Origin: Acidimicrobiaceae bacterium
GTDB lineage: Bacteria; Actinomycetota; Acidimicrobiia; Acidimicrobiales; RAAP-2
NCBI GenBank assembly: GCA_003163875.1
Contig: PLRK01000071.1
Coordinates: 3,022 to 56,478, forward strand
Length of the DNA: 53,457 nucleotides
Direction: 5' to 3'
The position numbers and the translations under genes were made by a program. How positions within the stretch are numbered: the stretch's first letter is position 1; each line of letters begins with the position of its first letter. Shown here piece by piece: positions 42,932 to 51,922 of this stretch. The notes beneath the pieces were generated by a model, which saw only the letters and a list, made by a program, of their open reading frames with translations, was not told where the DNA came from and ran no database searches.

Positions 42932-43720
42932 TTAGGAAGCTGCGACGTGCACCAGTGGCTCGACGTGGAGAATCTCGACTCCGACTTCTCGAGCGGCGAG
43001 AATGGTGCGACTATCCGGCGACGCATTGGTAACGATCAAATCAATATCGCTTAGCGGCGTGACGTTGACGAAGGCCACTTGTCCCATTTTTGATGCATCC
43101 GCGAGAACGACGACTCGTCGACTCGAGCGAATCGCCGCAAGCTTTATTTGTGTGTCTTCCATGTTGTATTCCGTCAGACCTTTTTCGACGCTCAATCCAG
43201 CAGCCCCGATGAACACCGAATCGCAATTCAAATCGTCAAACGAAGCTTCCGCCCTAGAACCCACCAAACTCATTTCACCATGACGTAGCTTTCCTCCGGT
43301 GACCATCGTTCGAATTTCAGGTTTCGTGTCCAGTTCTGTCGCGATCAACAACGAACTCGTGATGATCGTGAGCGCGATACCTGGATTTATGGCTCTCGCC
43401 ATCTGAAGCGTGGTGGTACCTCCATCGATAATCGTCGTCTCACCTGGCGACAACAACTCCGCAGCCGCCTCGCCAATTCGCTGCTTCGCTTGGGCTTCGT
43501 GCGTTGAACGCTGAAGGATCGGGGGCTGGTACGAACGGCTCTGGGTGGAAATTGCGCCACCGCGAACTCGACGTGCGAGACCCTCTATTTCGAGAAGCTC
43601 CAAATCTCGCCGGATCGTCATTTCCGACGTGCCGAACGTCTGCGCGAGCTCAGAAATCGACGCCTCGCCCGAGTTCAAGAGACGATTCGCAATCGTGGCA
43701 CGTCGTAATTTAGAGCTCAC
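42932..43720 (-). CDS. DeoR-family transcriptional regulator of the rhamnose cluster
   Basis: The 262-residue product has the DeoR HTH ('LRRATIANRLLNSGEASISELAQTFGTSEMTIRRDLELL', in outline), then 'RRVRGGAI'. The C-terminal sensor domain has 'IIDGGTTTLQMARAI', 'VTGGKLRHGEMSLVG', 'VFIGAAGLSVEKGLTEYN' and 'VVVLADASKMGQ'. DeoR members bind phosphorylated sugars and usually repress catabolic operons. The open frame extends to 43915 but has no HTH there; GTG 43720 lies just behind a good promoter and would be leaderless. It is convergent with lutBC. The inducer is probably rhamnulose-1-phosphate or a related sugar phosphate. Confidence 0.88.
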   Translation of the reverse strand: MSSKLRRATIANRLLNSGEASISELAQTFGTSEMTIRRDLELLEIEGLARRVRGGAISTQSRSYQPPILQRSTHEAQAKQRIGEAAAELLSPGETTIIDGGTTTLQMARAINPGIALTIITSSLLIATELDTKPEIRTMVTGGKLRHGEMSLVGSRAEASFDDLNCDSVFIGAAGLSVEKGLTEYNMEDTQIKLAAIRSSRRVVVLADASKMGQVAFVNVTPLSDIDLIVTNASPDSRTILAAREVGVEILHVEPLVHVAAS

Positions 43721-43726
43721 GCCGAA

Positions 43727-43773
43727 AGGATAAATTGCAAATTCACAAAAGTCAAACCAGTTTTCACAATTTG
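43727..43773 (-). promoter_or_regulatory. Promoter and twin operator of the DeoR gene
   Basis: On the minus strand TTGACT (43750-43755) and TATCCT (43727-43732) are 17 bases apart. The GTG start follows six bases after the -10 box, so the transcript is leaderless. Two TTGTGAA elements flank or overlap it: TTTTGTGAA (43742-43750) between the boxes and AATTGTGAAAA (43761-43771) just upstream of -35. Their placement suits autorepression. Confidence 0.55.
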
Positions 43774-43838
43774 GGAGCGAAAAGTGTGAGAACTCTTCTT
43801 TGGCGTTGGAAGGGCCGAAGACAAGAAAAGATATGTCC

Positions 43839-45587
43839 TCAACGACAAAGTTCTTGTTCGGCAAGGTAGGGGGAACTGCTGTACGACATCGTGGTCCAGG
43901 TAAAGGCGTGCACAAAATTCGAGAACACTTGTGAGAATGTCAGGGGCGCAGTGATGGACTTCAAGTAGCCCGCAAGAGGTTGACACGAGAGCGCACGTTG
44001 CGCTTCCTCAAACGCCAACTCGCTCACACCCACTGGTCGGGGCGTCGCAACCGAGCCGAATCGTGCGTCGAGCCACACCGGCGCGACTATCTTCTCGTGT
44101 CCGGGCCGACTTCGAACATAGACAGCGAAGTGCGAACCTATGGGATTAGCGAGCGACAGCTCATCAAACACGTACGTGTTATCACCAGCGGCGAGACCAA
44201 AGAGTCCGATGTTCGGAAAGCCAACGTAATAGGTCTCAGGCAACGACGTCGTGATTCGATAGCTCCTCGGTTCTTGGGCAACGAGCGAATACGTCGCAGA
44301 CCGAGTCCAGTTGATCAGTTTGATTCGCGACGACAGACTAGGCGCCACCCGACGCACAGCTACACCCGCAATCTCCCAGCCATCTTTCGCAAAATCGCGC
44401 GGAGTGATCGGATGAGCCACTTCTGACCCTCCGACGAACACCGCACGTTCATTCGCGATGCCGTTGCTCGAAAGATTTCCCACTGGCGAGAAGCGAAACA
44501 AGAGCACGCTTAGAACCGCCCAGACGCTGACGGCTGCGACCAGCGGAGCATTACGCATCGACGGCGAGCCTTCAAACCAGAAGATCATGAAAACCGAGAA
44601 GAAGCCCGGCAGGAGCATCCGAGCATGCATGAAGTCGCCGCCTATTGCAGTGACGTAGATGACGTCGAGAAGTCCACCCACGACCGGAGCCAACAAGACG
44701 AGCACGTCAAGGTGGTAGTCCAGTCGCCACCACACACGACTGCGGTGTAGCGTCACGCCGACGAACACGGCGAAGGGGATCCACAACCAGTACGTCCCCG
44801 CGAAATTGGTGAAATATTCCAGACCTTGGTGCAGCCAAATTCTTGAGGCAGATTTGGCGAGTGCTGTATTAGAGACGAACATTCCAAAATAGGCAATGCG
44901 AAACAATTCGCTCACAATAGGAATCCCTGTTAAGGCGAGAAGTAGTTGCCATCTGCGTAGGTGCGCTCCTTCAGCGCGCGTGCCCCGTGTCTCAATGACG
45001 AACAAAACAAAACCAAAACAGATCGTTAGAAGTGCCATATCAGGACGGATGGTAAAGCCCAGTGAGATAACGATCGCCGACATTATTAATCCGCGTTGCG
45101 CCTTTAAGAAGGTTCGAACGAGCAGCCACCAACTCACACCGATCCAACCGAAAATAAGTCCCGTCTCCAAACCCGACGTCGCGAACATCCACACGCCAGC
45201 GACGCACGACGCACAGAGAAGCCCCACGGGATACACGCGTTTGGACGTCCGTCGGGCGGCAAAATTGTACGTTCCAAGTCCCGCAAACCAGAAACCGATT
45301 CCGGTGAAGAAGAGACCGAAGAGCACAGAGCACCACTCAACACTCACGAAGCGAAACAGCCCTGAAGATACAGCGAGTATGAAAACCCATAGAGGGTCGG
45401 TATAGACCTCAACGCGTTCGCCGTGATTGAACACCGGTCCGTAGCCGCTAAGAATATTGTGTACGACACGAAAATCGATGTAGGCGTCTTCTGCAACCCA
45501 ACGGAATTGCCAACCACCGATAAGAACAATAGCCGTCGGAATGAGAACAACGAAGTATTTAAGATATCTCGCTCGTCCATCACTCAT
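43839..45587 (-). CDS. AftB-like GT-C membrane glycosyltransferase
   Basis: The 582-residue product has about ten membrane helices and an N-terminal extracytoplasmic loop 'VAEDAYIDFRVVHNILSGYG', then 'VFNHGERVEVYTDPLWVF'. This matches the start of AftB, the terminal arabinofuranosyltransferase of mycobacterial arabinan, in which an acidic pair in this loop is catalytic. The C-terminal third is a soluble exported domain, as in that family. It would use a polyprenyl-phosphate sugar to extend a cell-surface glycan. In this lineage the sugar need not be arabinose. It lies upstream of and in the same direction as the DeoR gene, 118 bases apart. Confidence 0.75.
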   Translation of the reverse strand: MSDGRARYLKYFVVLIPTAIVLIGGWQFRWVAEDAYIDFRVVHNILSGYGPVFNHGERVEVYTDPLWVFILAVSSGLFRFVSVEWCSVLFGLFFTGIGFWFAGLGTYNFAARRTSKRVYPVGLLCASCVAGVWMFATSGLETGLIFGWIGVSWWLLVRTFLKAQRGLIMSAIVISLGFTIRPDMALLTICFGFVLFVIETRGTRAEGAHLRRWQLLLALTGIPIVSELFRIAYFGMFVSNTALAKSASRIWLHQGLEYFTNFAGTYWLWIPFAVFVGVTLHRSRVWWRLDYHLDVLVLLAPVVGGLLDVIYVTAIGGDFMHARMLLPGFFSVFMIFWFEGSPSMRNAPLVAAVSVWAVLSVLLFRFSPVGNLSSNGIANERAVFVGGSEVAHPITPRDFAKDGWEIAGVAVRRVAPSLSSRIKLINWTRSATYSLVAQEPRSYRITTSLPETYYVGFPNIGLFGLAAGDNTYVFDELSLANPIGSHFAVYVRSRPGHEKIVAPVWLDARFGSVATPRPVGVSELAFEEAQRALSCQPLAGYLKSITAPLTFSQVFSNFVHAFTWTTMSYSSSPYLAEQELCR

Positions 45588-45669
45588 TGAAGCCCATGTT
45601 TAACATGCGTCGCGGTCGAAGCGCTCGAGTGCGAGCAGCACAATTATTGCCGGACATGAGATGGTCAGT

Positions 45670-45746
<77 letters not shown>

Positions 45747-46402
45747 GAGAGACTTCTACTGAAGTCCACACTTCATTTTTTCTATTTTGCCAGACCACAA
45801 AGTGTAGTGCCTCGCTGCAAGTGCGGCGCATGGCATTAGTACGGACGTCAGAAGGCAATCCGCCCGACTTGAAACTATCGCCAGGTAAACAATCGAACGA
45901 GACGTCCGTGACAATTACAAGTGACATTCGCAAGCAGCTCACGACACCACGCGAACGAACAACACGCTTGACCTCCCTTTATTGGCATTCGCTCAACGTA
46001 CGTATTAGTTTCCACTTGTTGACCGCTTTTGAAGAGTCGGCGAACCAAGGAAACGATCCCAGCACTTGAATTTCCAACTTGTTCGCACGCGTGCACTTGC
46101 GACCAGTAGCGACGCAACGACCACGACGCCTTTGATTCCCAATCCGTGGCCGCAATGGATGTAATTTCTTGGTTGATTGCCTTCGTCATTTTGAATTCCG
46201 AGAACATCCACAAGGACCAACATCTACGCACACGAGGCAGTTGAGAGTCAGGTTGGGCAAGCTTTCTTTTCGCGACAGCACTCTGGGAGAATGGATCTCC
46301 GATAATCATCGCGAACCCAGGAGCGTTCATACTGTTCTGGGACACCGAACCAAAGAGCGACACGAGAGAAGGTCCTTCGAGAATCGCATTTGACTTCAAA
46401 AA
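45747..46402. other. Spacer between two tRNA-Arg genes
   Basis: These 656 bases hold several short frames, the longest on the minus strand (45875-46399, 174 codons), but none has a ribosome site, a domain or a protein-like pattern. I see no integrase or repeat apart from the flanking tRNA genes. It is probably spacer or decayed inserted DNA. Confidence 0.4.
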
Positions 46403-46479
46403 TGGTGCGGCTGGAGGGATTCGAACCCCCGACCCTCGGTTCCGTAGACCGATGCTCTAATCCGCTGAGCTACAGCCGC
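46403..46479 (-). tRNA. tRNA-Arg (anticodon ACG)
   Basis: A 77-base cloverleaf with encoded CCA and the same acceptor, D-arm and anticodon stem as the neighbouring tRNA-Arg. The loop CTACGGA gives anticodon ACG, whose A34 should be deaminated by the TadA encoded at 16329-16802 so that it reads CGU, CGC and CGA. Confidence 0.95.
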
Positions 46480-46549
46480 AATGATGAGACTTCCCATCTT
46501 AGCCGACCACTGTTCGTGAAGCCCATACGAAGGTAACTACCATGCACTC

Positions 46550-47737
46550 ATGACCCGTAGCTTCAGCGAGGACCTTACGTCTCTTCTTGATCAAGCGAAC
46601 GACTCGATGCTCGACCTTCGCCACGACCTACACGCTCATCCGGAGCTTGCCTTCGAAGAAAACCGCACCACCAACGTCATTCGCGATCGGCTGGACTCGC
46701 TGGGTTGGGAACGAAGCTTCTGCCCTACGTCGACGGGTGCAGTCGCCACCCTCAAGGGAGCAAGACCAGGAAAGCGGGTCATGATTCGCGCCGATATCGA
46801 CGGACTGCCCGTGCAAGAAGAAGGGATTGCATCATTTGCGTCCGTCAACCCGGGAGTCATGCACGCGTGCGGTCATGACGTGCACACCGCCGGACTCTTA
46901 GGCGTCGCTGACGTGCTCAGCCAGCGTCGTGAGCAACTCGCGGGCGAGTTCATCCTCCTCTTTCAACCCGCCGAGGAAAGTCTTGGAGGAGCGCGCGCAA
47001 TGATCGATGGCGGCGTCCTAGAAGAACATCGCGCTGATTTCGTGATCGGGGCTCACGTTACGTCTCTCGCTCCCGTCGGATTCGTGGGTACGAAGCCTGG
47101 CATCATGATGAGCGAGGCCAGAGCACTCACGGTCACCATCAAGGGCAAAGGTGGTCACGGAGCAATGGCGAGCGTCGACGGCAACGTCGTACTCGCCGTT
47201 AGCCACCTTGCGCCTCGGCTCGGCGAAGTGGTTGCCACGCTTTCGTACGAAGGCACCAATTGCGCTTGTTCGGCGGGCGTGATCCACGCCGGAACCGCAA
47301 ATAACGTCGTACCCCGGACCGCGTTGCTCCGAGGCACCCTACGTACGTTCACACCCGAACAGCAATCGACCGCACTTTTGGGTCTGCAGTCGCTCCTAGT
47401 TGACATCGCGTCGCAATTCGCTGTGTCGTGCACGCTCGAACTCGGCGAAGGGACGCCCGCCGTTCGCAATGACGCTGACGTTGCGATGAAGGTGCTCGCG
47501 AGCGCGAGCAGCTTCGTGGGCGCCGCCAACGTCATGCAACTACCGCCCGCTTCACCGAGTGACGATATCTCAGAATTCTTGAATCGAATTCCCGGCAGCT
47601 ACATGTTCATCGGTGGTGCGAAGCCAGATGGCTCAAGCGGCATGCACCACAGCCCCGACTTCAGCGTCGACGACGCGTCGTGTCGAGCGGTCGCGGGAGT
47701 ACTCGCCCAATGCGCCGTCGATCTCGCTCAACCGTAG
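46550..47737 (+). CDS. M20-family amidohydrolase (hippurate / N-acyl amino acid hydrolase type)
   Basis: The 395-residue product has the M20D order: 'LRHDLHAHPELAFEE', then 'IRADIDGLPVQEE', the metal-binding 'HACGHDVHTAGLLG', 'LLFQPAEESLGGARAM', the dimer-domain 'GKGGHGAMASVDGNVV', and a C-terminal 'GMHHSPDFSVDD'. These di-metal enzymes release amino acids from N-acyl forms. The exact substrate is not readable. The start is ATG 46550, 70 bases from the tRNA-Arg gene. Its end overlaps the convergent kinase by ten bases. Confidence 0.88.
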   Translation: MTRSFSEDLTSLLDQANDSMLDLRHDLHAHPELAFEENRTTNVIRDRLDSLGWERSFCPTSTGAVATLKGARPGKRVMIRADIDGLPVQEEGIASFASVNPGVMHACGHDVHTAGLLGVADVLSQRREQLAGEFILLFQPAEESLGGARAMIDGGVLEEHRADFVIGAHVTSLAPVGFVGTKPGIMMSEARALTVTIKGKGGHGAMASVDGNVVLAVSHLAPRLGEVVATLSYEGTNCACSAGVIHAGTANNVVPRTALLRGTLRTFTPEQQSTALLGLQSLLVDIASQFAVSCTLELGEGTPAVRNDADVAMKVLASASSFVGAANVMQLPPASPSDDISEFLNRIPGSYMFIGGAKPDGSSGMHHSPDFSVDDASCRAVAGVLAQCAVDLAQP

Positions 47738-48489
47738 AAAAGTTTCGCCGCGCCCCGCAGCGGCGCTTGATTACCGTTAATAACGATTCGAACATTCAGA
47801 TCGCTGAAGTAGTCCGGTGAGACACGACGCGCATTGCCGCCCGCCAGATGCACAGTCGTCGCCCCGAACTCACTCGTAAACTTCGCGATGGTCTTGTCGA
47901 GGATGCCCAACCACGCCTCTTCATCCCGGGACCGCGATCGTTCGCCCAACAACTGATCGAACGTTTGTCCGTCGAGGTACACCTCCGCACCGACATCGCG
48001 AACCTTCTTCATTTGCCCGTCCACCGCTAAGGCCAGTCCTAAGCCAGTACCTAAGGTCAGAACAAGTTCGATCCCGTGGCCCTCAACGCAACCAAGCGCC
48101 GCGAGTCGTGCATCATTGACGACCCGCACGTCTCGCTGGGTGGCTCGACAGAGGGCATCTTGTAACGCGAATCCCCGCCAATGCTGTTCCAACGCAGGGT
48201 CCACTTCGGTCGTCACGCCACCCGGTCGCGACAGATTTCCTGGACGAATGACGTGACCATCGTCGAACTCACCGGGGAACCCGGCGCCAATCATCGTCAC
48301 CCCACCTTGCATGATGCGCTCACGCAAAAATTCAACCAATCGCTCAGGGGTGCACGGATACGGCGTCGGCCTCTTGCGAACAGGCTCGAGCATCTCACCG
48401 TGCGCGTCAACCCGACAGAACTTGGTGTTGGTCGCACCAATATCGATCGCGAGCACCTCGTGGAGAGCTGACAGATTCTGTGACACCAT
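47728..48489 (-). CDS. ppgK: ROK-family kinase, polyphosphate glucokinase-like
   Basis: The 253-residue product has the ROK/PpgK N-terminal phosphate loop 'LAIDIGATNTKFCRVD', 'GAGFPGEF', a catalytic-Asp segment 'VRVVNDARLAALG', and 'LVLTLGTGLGLALAVDG', close to the 'TLGTGIGSAL' polyphosphate-glucokinase motif. Length is near PpgK (about 250-270). It would phosphorylate glucose with polyphosphate or ATP. Some PpgK hallmarks after the GTG loop are weakly matched, so another hexose kinase of the same subfamily is possible. Confidence 0.75.
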   Translation of the reverse strand: MVSQNLSALHEVLAIDIGATNTKFCRVDAHGEMLEPVRKRPTPYPCTPERLVEFLRERIMQGGVTMIGAGFPGEFDDGHVIRPGNLSRPGGVTTEVDPALEQHWRGFALQDALCRATQRDVRVVNDARLAALGCVEGHGIELVLTLGTGLGLALAVDGQMKKVRDVGAEVYLDGQTFDQLLGERSRSRDEEAWLGILDKTIAKFTSEFGATTVHLAGGNARRVSPDYFSDLNVRIVINGNQAPLRGAAKLFYG

Positions 48490-48504
48490 TCATGAATCGT
48501 ACTT

Positions 48505-49650
48505 TTAGGCCGTGCCACGCTGACGTAAATGTCGCCTACGCCACCACGGCTTGAGACGCACCGTAAAGACTGGTCTCCTACCAGCCACCACGAACGCGGT
48601 GCCCGCAGGCAAGAGACGAATCGGCGTTGATTTTGCGTCGCTCGTCGAGTCGACTAGTTCGGGCAAGAACTTAGAGACGGTCGGATCGGCGAGGCCAGAG
48701 AGCACCATTCGTGTCGAATGATTATTCACGATGGTCGATGCGCGAGCACCCCATCGAGATGACAGTTGCGAAAAGTCCTGAACGATTGTCACCAACGTCA
48801 CGTCGAGACCGCTCACCGTCGCTGCCATTTGGTCGAGTTCCTCCAAGGAGCCCACGGTGGCGGCTTCGTCGAGCACCATGAGCAGCGGCGTATGAACCCC
48901 TCGATCGAAGCGTTCTTGTTGTTCTTCCAATACCATGCGAAGCGAACCACGAAAGAGCGCCTCGTAGTGTTGTTGTTCACCCCGCGGACTACAAAGATAC
49001 AGAGTGTTCGCTCCGGCAAGAACATCTCGTACCCGCGCCAACGGCTGGCGAAATCGCCAAGGCAGGACCATGGTTTCCGCGGTCGTTAAAACACCGTCGA
49101 GTGTTCTCGCGTCGTGCTCCAAGAAGGATCGAACGACTTGGCTCGCCTCGCTCGTGGACTTTTCATGAAGCCAGCGATTGAACGAGCGATTCTCCACCAT
49201 CATCGCGACGTCAAAGATGTCGGAAGAATTCTCTAGCGCGAGCATCAATAGTGCGCCCACGAGTTTCGTGGCGAGTGCATTCCAAAAATCGGTGTCGCCT
49301 CTCGATGAGGATCCGGACGTTAAATCGCGCGCGACTCGCAGCGCGTGGCGCAGCGAATGAACTCCTTCCAGAGGGTTCCAAGTGAAACCACCTTCGTGGC
49401 CGGGCTGCAACAACTCGACGTTGCCAAGCGTCGATCGCCACTCACGCGTCGCCTGCACGACGTCGCTCTTGACGCTGGTCACGACCACAGCGCCCCGCCA
49501 GTTCAGTATCGCCGGTACGACCAGTGAGGACGTCTTGCCCGATTGCGTGGGACCAACGATGAGCAGCGAACTCCGTTTCTCCAGGTGCACAGTGGGACCG
49601 AGAGCGACGGTGTTCCAAACCCTTCTGCCTAGGAGTGGGCGATGATTCAC
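48505..49650 (-). CDS. VirD4/TraG-type coupling ATPase
   Basis: The 381-residue product has Walker A 'LIVGPTQSGKTSSLVVPAI', 'VVVTSVKSDVV', 'WNALATKLVGALLML', Walker B 'LLMVLDEAATVGSLEELDQM' and the 'TIVQDFSQLSSRWG' motif, typical of coupling proteins that feed DNA or protein substrates to type IV secretion channels. It has no N-terminal membrane helices, so it is a short soluble-core form. ATG overlaps the upstream stop (ATGA). Five genes are linked in this order, the conserved layout in actinobacterial conjugation-type loci. Confidence 0.85.
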   Translation of the reverse strand: MNHRPLLGRRVWNTVALGPTVHLEKRSSLLIVGPTQSGKTSSLVVPAILNWRGAVVVTSVKSDVVQATREWRSTLGNVELLQPGHEGGFTWNPLEGVHSLRHALRVARDLTSGSSSRGDTDFWNALATKLVGALLMLALENSSDIFDVAMMVENRSFNRWLHEKSTSEASQVVRSFLEHDARTLDGVLTTAETMVLPWRFRQPLARVRDVLAGANTLYLCSPRGEQQHYEALFRGSLRMVLEEQQERFDRGVHTPLLMVLDEAATVGSLEELDQMAATVSGLDVTLVTIVQDFSQLSSRWGARASTIVNNHSTRMVLSGLADPTVSKFLPELVDSTSDAKSTPIRLLPAGTAFVVAGRRPVFTVRLKPWWRRRHLRQRGTA

Positions 49651-50861
49651 TCGACGTCACCACGCATGGCGGCATCAGTATCGATGAACACCGCATCGCG
49701 AGCGTCGGGACGGAACTGGACGATTGAGCGATGGATGCCATATCGCACGAGTGCGGCTCCTTTAGGTAACGACACGAGGTAACGCTCTTCGCGGTCATGA
49801 AGACCCAGCGCGACGCTCATCTCTCGTGCCTCGTTTGGAGGTTGGCGAAACAGCCACGCCGTCTCACATTCACGAAGCAGCCCCTTCGCTCGTTCGCGCT
49901 CTGCGCTGCCTTCGTTGCCAACCGCTCCTACGTCGGTCCAGCGATGCAGTACTAAGACGTGGCTGATGCCCCGTGATCGGGCGAGCTTCCACGAACCTTG
50001 GAGCCAGCGAAGTGCCTGGGAGTCAGCGAGCAACGCCCACGCCTCGTCAAGGATGAGATACCCGGGTTCCGCCTCATTCGAACCGACCAACTGTTGGGCA
50101 GCTCCCACTGCGCTGAGCGCAGCGACGGACAGGGCACTGGACGACCACAGCGTTGAAAGATCAAGGACGATGGTGTTTCCTTCGAGGCGCATCGGCTCTC
50201 CTTCGCCGTCGAAGAGGCCAGCCAGATCACCTTCGATGAACCGGTACAGCGTGAGCGCCAGACTTCGCTCGATGGGGTGTGAAGAACTCGATATGAAGGG
50301 ATAGAGATTGTCATAGAGAGATCGCAGGACTCTTGCCGGTCGAGGCGTGCGAAGTTGGCGAAACGCTTCGTCGAGCACATAGTGCTGGTCACTGCTCAGC
50401 GCGAATCCTTGTGCGGTTCCGATCAGTGCGCGCAAGAATTCGAGCGCGTCCTTCGAGTCGCTGGGAAATGGGTTACACCAGCCGTCTCGACCGAGGGCCA
50501 TCGAGCGAACCCCTTGCGTAATTGCGAGCTCTCCATATTCACCCTTGGGATCAATGACGACGACACGCCGATTTCTCTCGAGCGCACGATCAAGCAGCAT
50601 CTTGACGAGCGTGCTCTTTCCAGCGCCAATCGAACCGGCAACGATCATGTTGGGGTTAGAAATGAGGCCCGCACGATATGCATCGAATGGATCAAAGGTG
50701 AAGTCGTAACCGCGAAGCGACCTTCCAAGAGCTCGACCAACGAGCCCCGTACCTGCGTCGTGCGCTGGAAGTCGCAGTGATCGCAAGTCCAGTGAGGTGG
50801 CCCAATGCGTCCATGGGCGCGCTACCACCCCGGACCACCGGGCAACTGGAAGCAGTACCAC
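49647..50861 (-). CDS. VirB4/TraC-type ATPase of the type IV secretion apparatus
   Basis: The 404-residue product contains 'MIVAGSIGAGKSTLVKMLLD' (Walker A), 'VVVIDPKGEYGELA', Walker B 'YLILDEAWALL' and a C-terminal 'HVLVLHRWTDVGAVGNEGS' segment, as in the C-terminal ATPase domain of VirB4. The usual N-terminal domain seems carried by the upstream SCO6880-like gene. The frame overlaps that gene by 40 bases, and a GTG at 50828 inside the overlap is another start. It energises the secretion channel. Confidence 0.82.
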   Translation of the reverse strand: MVLLPVARWSGVVARPWTHWATSLDLRSLRLPAHDAGTGLVGRALGRSLRGYDFTFDPFDAYRAGLISNPNMIVAGSIGAGKSTLVKMLLDRALERNRRVVVIDPKGEYGELAITQGVRSMALGRDGWCNPFPSDSKDALEFLRALIGTAQGFALSSDQHYVLDEAFRQLRTPRPARVLRSLYDNLYPFISSSSHPIERSLALTLYRFIEGDLAGLFDGEGEPMRLEGNTIVLDLSTLWSSSALSVAALSAVGAAQQLVGSNEAEPGYLILDEAWALLADSQALRWLQGSWKLARSRGISHVLVLHRWTDVGAVGNEGSAERERAKGLLRECETAWLFRQPPNEAREMSVALGLHDREERYLVSLPKGAALVRYGIHRSIVQFRPDARDAVFIDTDAAMRGDVE

Positions 50862-51922
50862 AACGCTTGGACGCCAATCCCGCGCTCTACACGTAGACCG
50901 GATTCCTCACACACGTGAATGACGTCCTTGACGGCACCACGAAGTTCACCGAGCGTCGCCGCGCGCACCGTCACGAATGCACCCATACGTAACAATGCTT
51001 GACCCCCCACAACGATGTCCTCACGCTGAGCAAGTCGGTTAAGCGCGCGACTCGCTTTCGCGGTTCGCCGAAATCCCGCTGCGGAAGCAACGGCGCCGTC
51101 ACTACCTAGACGATGAACAGCACGAGAAGCGAGCTTCTGGGCCTTCACGCTCGAGAGCACTTGGAAGTGCAGCGCAATCGTGGGTTTTCTCGCGCTCATC
51201 TGGACTCGCTCGAGGATTGCGAGTGAACTGTTCGCCGCATTGAAGTCAACGATGCGAAGGGTTCTGGTGACACCCGACGCGTGACGGATATAAGCCCAAC
51301 GTTCGAGAAACCCAGAAGAGCCAGCGTCCGCCTTTGCACCGATGAACTCCTCTAGTAGTGCGTGGTTGACGGTCCATCCGTCTTGGTGATTCGCTGGATC
51401 CTCCAACGCGAGCAACGTTGATGCCTTGCGATTCCCTGAGCGCACGTGCAACGAAACGTGACTCGACGAAGGTCGAGTTGCGAAGCCGACAATCATCGCT
51501 GAAAGTCGATCCGACACTTCGATATCCAAGCCAGAGAGATCCATGCGACCTCGGTGATTGAGTTCGAAACCCGTCACTCTTGCAGTGCCCTTCGCTTGGA
51601 TTTCATACGATGTCCCGAGATCAAAGCACGCAACGGTGTTCCAGCGGCCACGCCACAGAAAGCGACCGCACACCACGAGGTACAAGGCGACGGTGAGGCC
51701 GTCAACCATCGGTGCGGCTCCTAGAAGCACCGCGATGCCGAGCATGATTTCAAGCGGTGACTGGTGTCGCGCGATCACTCCATCGCCCGCGAGACCCACG
51801 CCCACAATGATGAGCACGGCTTGGTGGCGCCGGATTCCTATCCATCGCGCGTCAGCGTCGGCTTCTCCGAGTCCTAAGTACTCACTCGTCAAAGTGCCAA
51901 CCGAGGACGGGTCCCAATTCAT
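50822..51922 (-). CDS. SCO6880-type membrane protein (VirB3/VirB4 N-terminal-like)
   Basis: The 366-residue product has two hydrophobic helices near residues 33-52 and 62-85 ('AVLIIVGVGLAGDGV' and 'IMLGIAVLLGAAPMVDGLTVALYL' in outline), then a long soluble domain with 'TVNHALLEEFIGAK' and 'MSARKPTIALHFQVLSS'. This matches actinobacterial SCO6880-family proteins found with VirB4-like ATPases, thought to replace VirB3 plus the VirB4 N-terminus. It overlaps both neighbours by about 40 bases. A TTG about 10 codons into the frame is an alternative start. Confidence 0.65.
   Translation of the reverse strand: MNWDPSSVGTLTSEYLGLGEADADARWIGIRRHQAVLIIVGVGLAGDGVIARHQSPLEIMLGIAVLLGAAPMVDGLTVALYLVVCGRFLWRGRWNTVACFDLGTSYEIQAKGTARVTGFELNHRGRMDLSGLDIEVSDRLSAMIVGFATRPSSSHVSLHVRSGNRKASTLLALEDPANHQDGWTVNHALLEEFIGAKADAGSSGFLERWAYIRHASGVTRTLRIVDFNAANSSLAILERVQMSARKPTIALHFQVLSSVKAQKLASRAVHRLGSDGAVASAAGFRRTAKASRALNRLAQREDIVVGGQALLRMGAFVTVRAATLGELRGAVKDVIHVCEESGLRVERGIGVQALWYCFQLPGGPGW

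Noticed and set aside
45875-46399. Minus-strand frame of 174 codons between the two tRNA-Arg genes
   Set aside because: No ribosome site, no domain pattern and unusual composition; it sits in tRNA-flanked spacer and is listed as such.
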